From contig NZ_JACNYK010000002.1 in the NCBI RefSeq assembly GCF_014692505.1, forward strand, positions 1 through 64,000: DNA of 64,000 bases, read 5' to 3'. Shown in pieces: positions 57,407-64,000 of the stretch. The first letter of the stretch is position 1. The number at the start of each line of letters is the position of its first letter. The notes below the pieces were generated by a model. The model worked only from the letters and a program-made list of their open reading frames with translations, searched no databases and had not been told where the DNA came from. A program made the translations under genes and the position numbers. Source of the stretch: Sphingobacterium arenae. GTDB taxonomy: Bacteria; Bacteroidota; Bacteroidia; Sphingobacteriales; Sphingobacteriaceae.

Positions 57407-58297
57407 TTAAAAATATCCCTGTTTTTTACGTTCTTCCATTGCCGCTTCCGAAACCTTATCATCCATCCTTGCGCCTCTCTCACTTACCGTTGAAGCCTTT
57501 ATTTCTTCGATGATATCATCAAGCTCCGTCGCTACCGAATCTACAGATGCGGTACAGGTCATGTCGCCTACTGTTCTGAAACGAACGGACTTATGCTCTA
57601 CAATATCCTCTCCATCGATTTGAAGAAATGGTGCTGCCGCCATCCATTGTCCATTGCGCAACACGACATCTCGTTCGTGACTAAAATATATAGAAGGTAA
57701 TGCTATATTTTCTCTTTTAATATAGTTCCAAACATCCAATTCTGTCCAGTTTGAAATCGGAAACACACGCACATTTTCTCCTTTATGAATTTTACCGTTT
57801 AGGATACTCCATAGTTCAGGACGTTGACGCTTTGGATCCCATTGTCCAAATTCGTCACGTACAGAAAAAATACGTTCTTTTGCTCTCGCTTTTTCCTCAT
57901 CTCGACGAGCCCCTCCTATACATGCGTCAAAACCGTATTTCTCAATCGTATCCAAAAGTGTAACGGTCTGTAAAGGATTTCGACTTGCGTTTTTCCCCCT
58001 TTGCTCTACAGCTTTTCCTTGATCGATACTTTCTTGAACCAATCCGACAATGAGTTTCTCTCCTAACTGTTCAACCAACCAGTCTCTAAACTCTATTGTT
58101 TCTGGAAAGTTATGTCCGGTATCGATATGCACAAGCGGAAAGGGAAATTTACCTGGGCGAAATGCTTTTTTAGCCAAATGGACTAACGTTATTGAATCTT
58201 TTCCTCCTGAGAACAAAAGTGCAGGATTCTCAAATTGTCCGGCTACCTCACGCAGAATATATATTGCCTCCGCTTCTAAATGATCTAAATAATCCAT
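57407..58297 (-). CDS. cysD: Sulfate adenylyltransferase subunit 2
   Basis: 296 residues of the PP-loop ATPase family: LLFSGGKDSITLVHLAKKAF, PLVHIDTGHNFPETIEFRDW, ARRDEEKARAKERIFS, then NWTELDVWNYI. It forms APS from ATP and sulfate with CysN. Confidence 0.96.
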   Translation of the reverse strand: MDYLDHLEAEAIYILREVAGQFENPALLFSGGKDSITLVHLAKKAFRPGKFPFPLVHIDTGHNFPETIEFRDWLVEQLGEKLIVGLVQESIDQGKAVEQRGKNASRNPLQTVTLLDTIEKYGFDACIGGARRDEEKARAKERIFSVRDEFGQWDPKRQRPELWSILNGKIHKGENVRVFPISNWTELDVWNYIKRENIALPSIYFSHERDVVLRNGQWMAAAPFLQIDGEDIVEHKSVRFRTVGDMTCTASVDSVATELDDIIEEIKASTVSERGARMDDKVSEAAMEERKKQGYF

Positions 58298-58323
58298 TTT
58301 CTATTTATAATCTGTTGACTGTT

Positions 58324-59019
58324 TTATTGTGTAACATGTAGACCACATTCTTTTTTACTCTTATCTTCCCACCACCATCGACCAGCACGGAAATCCTCCC
58401 CTTCACGTATGGCCCGTGTACAAGGCTGACAGCCTATACTCGGAAAACCCTTGTCATGTAAAGGATTATAGGGTATGCCATTTTTTCTGAGAAAGTCTTC
58501 TACCTCTTTTAATGTCCAATGGAACAAAGGGTGTATTTTAATGATATTGTTCGCCGCATCCCACTCCACGTTTTCCATATCTTCTCGATTGGAAGACTGT
58601 TCGGCTCGGATGCCTGTAAGCCATATTTCAAACCCTTCTATAGCTCGACGTAAAGGCTCTATTTTACGGATATAGCAACATTCCTTTCTATTTTCTACTG
58701 ATTCATAGAAACTGGATGGTCCCTTTTCTGTGACCATTTTCTCTACATTGGCGGTATTTGGATAGTAAGCTTGGATCGGAAGTTTGTATTTTTCCAACGT
58801 TCGGTTCCATACATAATATGTTTCGGGGAAAAGACGCCCAGTCTCCAATGTAAAAAGAGAAATTTCTTTACCTGACTGCGCAATGAGGTGTGTTACAACC
58901 TGATCTTCTATCCCGAAAGATGTAGAAAAAACTGTTCTTGAACCATATTTTCGTTGCACATGTTCAATGATTTCTGCGGCATTCAAACCCTGTATTTCTC
59001 GCTTAATTTGTGCTATCAT
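58324..59019 (-). CDS. cysH: Adenylyl-sulfate (APS) reductase, CysH family
   Basis: 231 residues. PP-loop-like TSFGIEDQVVTHL, the catalytic C-terminal ECGLH, and two cysteine pairs, KECCYIRK and GCQPCTRA. The CC plus CxxC set binds a [4Fe-4S] cluster and marks APS reductases, while plain PAPS reductases lack it. That agrees with the missing cysC. Its first codons overlap the next-upstream gene by 17 bases. Confidence 0.92.
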   Translation of the reverse strand: MIAQIKREIQGLNAAEIIEHVQRKYGSRTVFSTSFGIEDQVVTHLIAQSGKEISLFTLETGRLFPETYYVWNRTLEKYKLPIQAYYPNTANVEKMVTEKGPSSFYESVENRKECCYIRKIEPLRRAIEGFEIWLTGIRAEQSSNREDMENVEWDAANNIIKIHPLFHWTLKEVEDFLRKNGIPYNPLHDKGFPSIGCQPCTRAIREGEDFRAGRWWWEDKSKKECGLHVTQ

Positions 59020-59596
59020 ACGATTTCTTAACTAAAACGTCCTTTGTATGCTCATTTAGGGCACGTACTTTTTCTTGGAAGTCCCCCTTTAAATTATCCC
59101 TTAACTGTCCCATTAATTCGAGTGTTTCATCGATTTCTTCGGGAAGTAGGTCGTAGAGAAACTCCTTGAGTCGCTTGGCCATTGTGGGGGATTTACCATT
59201 TGTGGATATTCCTATTTTTAGATTACCTTTTTGGACTACTGAACCTAGATAGAAATCGCATAGTGCAGGTTTATCCGCTACGTTCAATAAAATGTGATGT
59301 TTGCTAGCTATCCGACGGATTTGCGCGTTCAATCTCGTGTTGTTTGTTGCTAGCATGATTAAATCTACGTTTTCAACATCGCTTTCATCAAAAGCCCGCT
59401 CCGAGACTTGGATATTCAACTTCTCTTTAACGAGCGCATGCACCTCCGGACTCACTTCTGTTGCCACAATATGTATTTTCGCCGCAGGTGAATTTGCTAA
59501 AATTGCCTCTAATTTTTCCAATCCAACATTGCCAGCGCCCACCAATAACATTTTGATCTGATGAAGTTTTACATATATGGGAAACAAGTTGTTCAT
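59003..59596 (-). CDS. Precorrin-2 dehydrogenase / siroheme synthase N-domain
   Basis: 197 residues, Met8/CysG-N-like: LPIYVKLHQIKMLLVGAGNV in outline, then LIMLATNNTRLNAQIRRIA, NVADKPALCDFYLGSVVQKG and ISTNGKSPTMAKRLKEFL. It oxidises precorrin-2 to sirohydrochlorin and may add iron, giving siroheme for the sulfite reductase. It lies one base from the methyltransferase gene. Confidence 0.92.
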   Translation of the reverse strand: MNNLFPIYVKLHQIKMLLVGAGNVGLEKLEAILANSPAAKIHIVATEVSPEVHALVKEKLNIQVSERAFDESDVENVDLIMLATNNTRLNAQIRRIASKHHILLNVADKPALCDFYLGSVVQKGNLKIGISTNGKSPTMAKRLKEFLYDLLPEEIDETLELMGQLRDNLKGDFQEKVRALNEHTKDVLVKKSYDSTN

Positions 59597-59597
59597 G

Positions 59598-60377
59598 CTA
59601 AACAGAAAGTGACGGAAGTTCTTTTTTTAAATTTTCAAATGCATGGTGTTTAGCTACGACCTCGCCCAAAACGATAATCGCCGGAACACCAACTAGACTC
59701 CGCTCGGCTTCTTGTAAGATATTATCTATTCGTCCTAAAGCAATTCGTTCGTTTGGTAATGATCCATTTTGTATTAGTGCTATCGGTAGTTGGCCTTTGT
59801 CATGTTGTTGATAAAAAGCAACAATCTGCGCTAATTTAGCATATCCCATAAGCACTACAACTGTAGCATTGGTGTGTACAGCCGATTGCAGATCGTCCGA
59901 CAAACGTCCATCCGATGTAGCGCCCGTAATCACCCAAAAACTTTCACTGATTCCGCGATATGTTAAAGGAATCTGTTGTAATCCTGTCAAACCTACAGAA
60001 GAAGATATGCCCGGTATTACAGCTGTAGGGATGTCGAACCGTCTGACGTAATCTATCTCTTCTCCTCCCCGTCCAAATACAAATGGATCTCCCCCTTTTA
60101 AACGTACGACATGGCCATGAGTCAGTGCATAATCGACAAGAAGTTTATTAATGTAATCTTGCGACGTGGATATTCTTTCCGCTCTTTTTCCTACATAAAT
60201 CAATGTACAAGATGACTTTGCATAAGATAATAGTTCTTCGTTCACCAAAGCATCATATAGGATAACATCAGCTTCTCGTATGGCCTTTATTCCCTTCAAG
60301 GTGATCAATTCTGGATCTCCCGGACCCGCTCCTACCAACGTCACTTTTGGTACTATATGTTTGTTTTCTTGTTGCAT
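59598..60377 (-). CDS. cobA: Uroporphyrinogen-III C-methyltransferase
   Basis: 259 residues with the SUMT motifs VTLVGAGPGDPELITLKGIK, DVILYDALVNEELL, VRLKGGDPFVFGRGGEE and PGISSSVGLTGLQQIPLTYR. Makes precorrin-2. As a stand-alone enzyme next to the dehydrogenase it replaces the fused CysG of enterobacteria. Confidence 0.95.
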   Translation of the reverse strand: MQQENKHIVPKVTLVGAGPGDPELITLKGIKAIREADVILYDALVNEELLSYAKSSCTLIYVGKRAERISTSQDYINKLLVDYALTHGHVVRLKGGDPFVFGRGGEEIDYVRRFDIPTAVIPGISSSVGLTGLQQIPLTYRGISESFWVITGATSDGRLSDDLQSAVHTNATVVVLMGYAKLAQIVAFYQQHDKGQLPIALIQNGSLPNERIALGRIDNILQEAERSLVGVPAIIVLGEVVAKHHAFENLKKELPSLSV

Positions 60378-60379
60378 GA

Positions 60380-62488
60380 CTATTTTTCCAACACAGCTTC
60401 TCGCTGTGATTTAGTTTGTTCTAAAAATTGTTGTGCTTGTATAAAATATGCTTGCGCAAATTCTAACGTCGGCTCGTTTTTGCTGATCTGAAGAACTACA
60501 TCTGCAAAACTCTTTTGTTCAAAATCAAATTCTCCGGTTTCTACAAAATGGGTATCAAAGTCTTTGATAATACCAATCTGTGTGCTGCTGTGTATTTGTT
60601 TATCCAATAATAATGCTTTTGCGCTATTAATAAAGGAACTGTACGTATGGTAGATCCCATCAGCATATGCTCCCTCCTTTATGGATAAATCCGCATAATG
60701 CAATTTCTCTTGTGAGTCCACTAACAGGGCGGCAACAAGGTCGATAATCACACCGGCACATTCGCCTACACCTATCGCACGTATGAATTCTGAATCTTGT
60801 CCCCAGTCCACATACTCGTCGTCCACTACTGTACTTTGATCCGCCAATGGTTTCAAAAGCTGATAGAAATAATCTTTGCCTAAACCATCGTAATAGTCTA
60901 AGAAACTCTTATAATCATTTGCCTTGGCGCTATAATCATCAAGTACGGTTCGTAATACCTGCGGGGCACGTTTAGACGGAACTTTGATTACTTTATCGGC
61001 AGCGCGGCCCTCGCCATTGCCAACAGCGCCGCCTCCCAACAATACTTGTACTGTAGGCATAATCTTTCCGTTGACTTTCATAGAGCTACCATGAAATCCG
61101 ATATGCGCAATACCGTGTTGGCCGCAACTGTTCATACAGCCCGAAATTTTTATCTTGATTTCTTTGTTGTGAATAAAATCGATATATTCTTCATAAATAA
61201 CAGATTCCAGCACACGGGACAACTCCATAGAGTTCGATATACCTAGGTTACAGGTGTCGGTTCCCGGACAGGTGGTTACATCGGCAACGCTATCATGTCC
61301 AGGCTCTGTCAATCCTAATGTGTCTAATGCGAGAAACAATTCAGGAAGGTTGTCATATGGAACATATTTAAGCAACAATCCTTGGTTGATCGTAACCCGC
61401 ATATCATCCGCGATAAGATGACGTACAGAGGCCACCAGCTTACGAGCGATATCGGTAGACATATCTCCAGTTTTAGCCTTTATGAATACGCCATAATATC
61501 CCGGCTGCTTCTGCTCAAAAATATTTGTTGTTCTCCATTGTTCATAGGCCAATTGTCTACTAGCAGGAATTTCTACTTTAATTACTGCAGGAGTAGGTGG
61601 AATAGGCTCTAGGACAGTATCTCGATCAATTTTATATGTCTTTACTTTATTCGCGACCTGTTCTTCGGCAGCCATTTTTACAAATTCATCAAAACCGACT
61701 TTATTCAATAAGAATTTTAAACGCGCCTTATTTCTGTTAGAACGCTCTCCATATATGCCAAATACACGTATAACCGACTCCGCGAAAGGAATAATATGAT
61801 CCTCGTGCATAAATTCCGAAACCGCTTGTCCGATATAAGGTTGTGCCCCTAGACTTCCTCCAAGTACGACTTTGAACCCTCTAATTTCTTGGTCATTTTC
61901 GTATTGCACTTTTGGAATAAAGCCAATATCATGAATAAAAGAAAGTGCCGTATCCTCTTCACTGGACGAAAAACCAAATTTGAATTTTCTTCCTAACTCC
62001 GTACTAACGGGGTTGCCTAAGAAATACTTAAAGAAACCATGTGCATAGGGAGCGACATCAAACGGCTCATTGGGATCTATACCTGCTACACAGGAAGCAG
62101 TGACGTTTCGCACCGTATTACTACATGCCTCACGAATGGTGATATCATCTTCAGATAATTTAGCCCATAACTCTGGTGTTCTATCCAAACTCACATAGTG
62201 TATCTGAATATCTTGACGGGTCGTAAAATGCAGGTTTGAAGAAGCATATTCATCAGACACATCAGCAATCTTAAGCAGTTGCTTAAATGTCAACTTACCA
62301 AATGGAATTTTGATGCGTACCATCTGTACACCGGGTTGACGTTGTCCGTAGATACCACGTGCCAGTCTTAAAGATTTAAATTTATCTTCGACTATCTGCC
62401 CTTCCCTATAGGCACGAATATTCTTTTCTAAATCGATAATCTCTTGTGGAACAACCGGATTTTCTAACTCTGTTCGGAAACTTTGCAT
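60380..62488 (-). CDS. Sulfite/nitrite reductase hemoprotein with C-terminal extension
   Basis: 702 residues with tandem ferredoxin-like and siroheme domains. The [4Fe-4S]-siroheme cysteines are in TTCPGTDTCNLG and ISGCMNSCGQHG. FGKLTFKQLLKIADVSDEYA and HFTTRQDIQIHYV start the family. About 120-130 extra residues at the C-terminus, beyond FLDYYDGLGKDYF, look like an all-helical HEPN-type domain. Operon context favours sulfite reduction. No flavoprotein partner (cysJ) is here, so ferredoxin is the likely donor. First gene of the operon. Confidence 0.9.
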   Translation of the reverse strand: MQSFRTELENPVVPQEIIDLEKNIRAYREGQIVEDKFKSLRLARGIYGQRQPGVQMVRIKIPFGKLTFKQLLKIADVSDEYASSNLHFTTRQDIQIHYVSLDRTPELWAKLSEDDITIREACSNTVRNVTASCVAGIDPNEPFDVAPYAHGFFKYFLGNPVSTELGRKFKFGFSSSEEDTALSFIHDIGFIPKVQYENDQEIRGFKVVLGGSLGAQPYIGQAVSEFMHEDHIIPFAESVIRVFGIYGERSNRNKARLKFLLNKVGFDEFVKMAAEEQVANKVKTYKIDRDTVLEPIPPTPAVIKVEIPASRQLAYEQWRTTNIFEQKQPGYYGVFIKAKTGDMSTDIARKLVASVRHLIADDMRVTINQGLLLKYVPYDNLPELFLALDTLGLTEPGHDSVADVTTCPGTDTCNLGISNSMELSRVLESVIYEEYIDFIHNKEIKIKISGCMNSCGQHGIAHIGFHGSSMKVNGKIMPTVQVLLGGGAVGNGEGRAADKVIKVPSKRAPQVLRTVLDDYSAKANDYKSFLDYYDGLGKDYFYQLLKPLADQSTVVDDEYVDWGQDSEFIRAIGVGECAGVIIDLVAALLVDSQEKLHYADLSIKEGAYADGIYHTYSSFINSAKALLLDKQIHSSTQIGIIKDFDTHFVETGEFDFEQKSFADVVLQISKNEPTLEFAQAYFIQAQQFLEQTKSQREAVLEK

Positions 62489-62565
62489 GAACCTAAACTC
62501 TTTTCTATTTACGAATTCTCTAATTTACTCCTCAATATGGCTACATTTTATCAATAGCACATGGG

Positions 62566-62573
62566 CAAAGTTA
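62566..62573 (-). promoter_or_regulatory. Candidate -7 element TAACTTTG of the sulfate assimilation operon
   Basis: The minus-strand TAACTTTG fits TAnnTTTG and would give a leader of about 70 bases before the sulfite reductase ATG. The only TTTG upstream is 24 bases away, longer than usual, so a -33 is not clear. Confidence 0.35.
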
Positions 62574-62617
62574 TAAAATTTTTATCTATTAATAATACAA
62601 AATCTACCAATTTAGTA

Positions 62618-62625
62618 TATATTTG
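62618..62625 (+). promoter_or_regulatory. Candidate -7 element TATATTTG of pstS
   Basis: It fits TAnnTTTG and lies 36 bases before the GTG start of the binding-protein gene. No -33 TTTG at N19-20. Confidence 0.35.
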
Positions 62626-62661
62626 TGTGAAGTTTTCTGAAGCGATTCAAATGCAAGTTCA

Positions 62662-63630
62662 GTGAAAATACATAATTATTTAATATACAGCATTTTATAT
62701 ATATTTCTATTCATTTCATGCGCCCCCAAAATTAAAGAAGGGTACGACGAAAAAAAAGGTTATATCGGGAATATATCTATTTCGGGAGCATTTGCTCTAT
62801 ATCCTATCGCGGTATTATGGAGTGAAGATTTTAAAAAGGAGAACCCGCACGTACGGTTTAATATTTCGGCAGGTGGTGCTGGCAAGGGTATTTCCGACGT
62901 ATTATCCAATATGGTGGATATCGGTCTGGTATCCCGCGATTTACATAAACAGGAACTTGAACGCGGTGCTTATCCTATACAGGTAGCGAAAGATGCTGTA
63001 GTAGGTTCTTTTAATTGCAATCATCCGAATTATGCTCTTCTTAAGGAACGTGGGTTGACACGAGCGGAATTAGAAGGGGTTTTTGTACATCGTCGATATA
63101 AGCTTTGGAGCGACATCGATGATCGTTTCATCAATAAACCGATCGAAGTTTATGTACGTTCGGATGCTGCGGGAGCTGCGGAAACTTGGGCAAAGTTTCT
63201 CGGCGTACACCAAGAGGGGTTAAAAGGTGTGGGAATATTCGGAGATCCCGGCTTGGTACAGGCGATTAAGGATAAGCCTCTTTCGATCGGCTTCAGCAAT
63301 GTCAATTTTGTTTATAACCTCAAAACAAAGAAAACAGTCGAAAATATAGCTGTTCTCCCACTGGACCTGAATGGTAATGGGTATGTTGATAAAGAAGAAT
63401 ATTTCTATGATCACCTAGATTCCTTAACGCAAGCTGTTGCCACCAATCATTACCCTTCGCCCCCCTCCCGGGATCTGACATTTGTCATCCGGGCTGATAA
63501 CAAGACAAAATTATTGGCTGCTTTTATACGATTTGTCCTCGAAAAGGAGCAACAGGGCTACTTACTCGAAAATGGATACGTTCCTTTGAACGATGAGATA
63601 AAGAATAATGAATTAACTAAATTAAAGTGA
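62662..63630 (+). CDS. PstS-like phosphate-binding lipoprotein
   Basis: 322 residues from a GTG start, lipobox LFISC. PstS-type stretches: ISISGAFALYPIAVLWSEDF, ISAGGAGKGISDVLSNMVDI, SRDL, then RSDAAGAAETWAKFLG. It contains DLNGNGYVDKEE, a sequence with the spacing of an EF-hand calcium loop. It feeds the ABC permease encoded next, which overlaps by 4 bases. Phosphate is the family's ligand; the neighbouring cys genes leave sulfate open. Confidence 0.85.
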   Translation: MKIHNYLIYSILYIFLFISCAPKIKEGYDEKKGYIGNISISGAFALYPIAVLWSEDFKKENPHVRFNISAGGAGKGISDVLSNMVDIGLVSRDLHKQELERGAYPIQVAKDAVVGSFNCNHPNYALLKERGLTRAELEGVFVHRRYKLWSDIDDRFINKPIEVYVRSDAAGAAETWAKFLGVHQEGLKGVGIFGDPGLVQAIKDKPLSIGFSNVNFVYNLKTKKTVENIAVLPLDLNGNGYVDKEEYFYDHLDSLTQAVATNHYPSPPSRDLTFVIRADNKTKLLAAFIRFVLEKEQQGYLLENGYVPLNDEIKNNELTKLK

Positions 63631-64000
63631 GCTGGAGATTATTAAAAGATAAGCTTATACGACAGAGTTTTGCTGCGATGTTGATTTTATCCCTCGTCGT
63701 TATCGCCGTTATACTTATCGGGCTGGGATTAAAATCAATACCGTTGCTGCGTGCGGAAGATTTAGGAACTATACTTACAGAAAGTGTATGGTCGCCATTG
63801 AATGGCAGTTTTGGTTTTTTCCCTTTCATTATGGGGACGGTATGGGTAACTTTTATTTCGCTCATTATTGCCGTACCGCTTTGTATTTTGGCCTCGACTT
63901 ATCTGGTAGAGTATGCTGATGATGCACTGCGGAAGATGGTTTTACCTTTAGTGAATGTTTTGGCGGCCATTCCGCCTGTGCTATATGGCGTTTGGGGGGT
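63627..64000 (+). CDS. PstC-like ABC permease (partial, cut by window end)
   Basis: The first 124 or so residues are visible. A GTG start overlaps the pstS stop (GTGA). A membrane helix AAMLILSLVVIAVILIGLGL, a periplasmic loop, then FIMGTVWVTFISLIIAVPLC, YLVEYADD and VLAAIPPVLYGVWG, typical of PstC, follow. It is the permease of the phosphate-type transporter; pstA and pstB probably lie beyond the edge. Confidence 0.88.
   Translation, partial: MSWRLLKDKLIRQSFAAMLILSLVVIAVILIGLGLKSIPLLRAEDLGTILTESVWSPLNGSFGFFPFIMGTVWVTFISLIIAVPLCILASTYLVEYADDALRKMVLPLVNVLAAIPPVLYGVWG

Noticed and set aside
62489..62661. A riboswitch in the spacer between the sulfite reductase and pstS
   Set aside because: No SAM, cobalamin or other known aptamer core could be seen; only -7-like boxes.

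Overview
The window looks like a chromosomal segment of a Sphingobacteriaceae-type bacterium (Bacteroidota; Sphingobacterium, Pedobacter, Olivibacter or a close relative). The signs are a SusC/SusD pair, two DUF6266 proteins, LytS/LytTR regulation, an ECF42-type sigma factor with its DGPF partner, several leaders without a clear Shine-Dalgarno, and a promoter of the Bacteroidota TTTG-N19-TAnnTTTG type. All identifications come from reading sequence and motifs; no database search was run.

Left end (1-6340) is accessory DNA. It opens with the end of a probable IS3-family element. That element appears to have cut off the 5' end of an LpxL-like acyltransferase gene. A LytS-type kinase and LytTR regulator follow, then a small helix-turn-helix protein, a 400-bp repeat-rich non-coding stretch, two DUF6266 proteins, and a compact run of a three-helix membrane protein, a CHAP-type peptidoglycan hydrolase and a lipoprotein with a C-terminal membrane anchor. 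The last three have the layout of a holin-endolysin-spanin lysis cassette. A beta-barrel remnant closes the region.

6370-17460 holds mixed genes: a DUF4440/SnoaL-like protein, an ECF42 sigma factor with DGPF protein, a PAS histidine kinase, a fusion of a flavodoxin-like quinone reductase with a UbiA prenyltransferase, and a probable sulfur module (Crp/Fnr regulator, TsdA-like diheme cytochrome, secreted DsrE protein, AcfC/ModA-like binding protein, LysR regulator). EngB and a second UbiA follow.

17530-32466 is a complete maltose/starch locus. A LacI regulator precedes a promoter with a perfect palindromic operator. The operon then runs lipoprotein alpha-amylase, SusC, SusD, SusE-like, neopullulanase-like GH13, beta-phosphoglucomutase, GH65 maltose phosphorylase and an MFS sugar transporter. 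Outer-membrane capture and cleavage thus feed a phosphorolytic maltose route. A bidirectional terminator separates it from clpB.

32477-44000 is mostly housekeeping: clpB, tRNA-Thr, tRNA-Arg, adk, obgE, panB, an RluA-type pseudouridine synthase, a TlpA-like thioredoxin, pyrF, envelope lipoproteins and a PagL-like lipid A deacylase. 44087-53448 is an apparent nine-gene run for periplasmic sugar oxidation: SUMF1-like protein, two Tat-exported Gfo/Idh proteins, ApbE, a TIM-barrel isomerase, an MFS permease, a GMC oxidoreductase and a gluconate-dehydrogenase subunit-3-like protein. It resembles glycoside 3-dehydrogenase pathways.

53683-64000 holds small unknowns, gdhA, and an assimilatory sulfate reduction operon on the minus strand (sulfite reductase, uroporphyrinogen-III methyltransferase, precorrin-2 dehydrogenase, APS reductase, cysD, cysN). 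Divergent from it are pstS and the start of pstC, cut by the window end.
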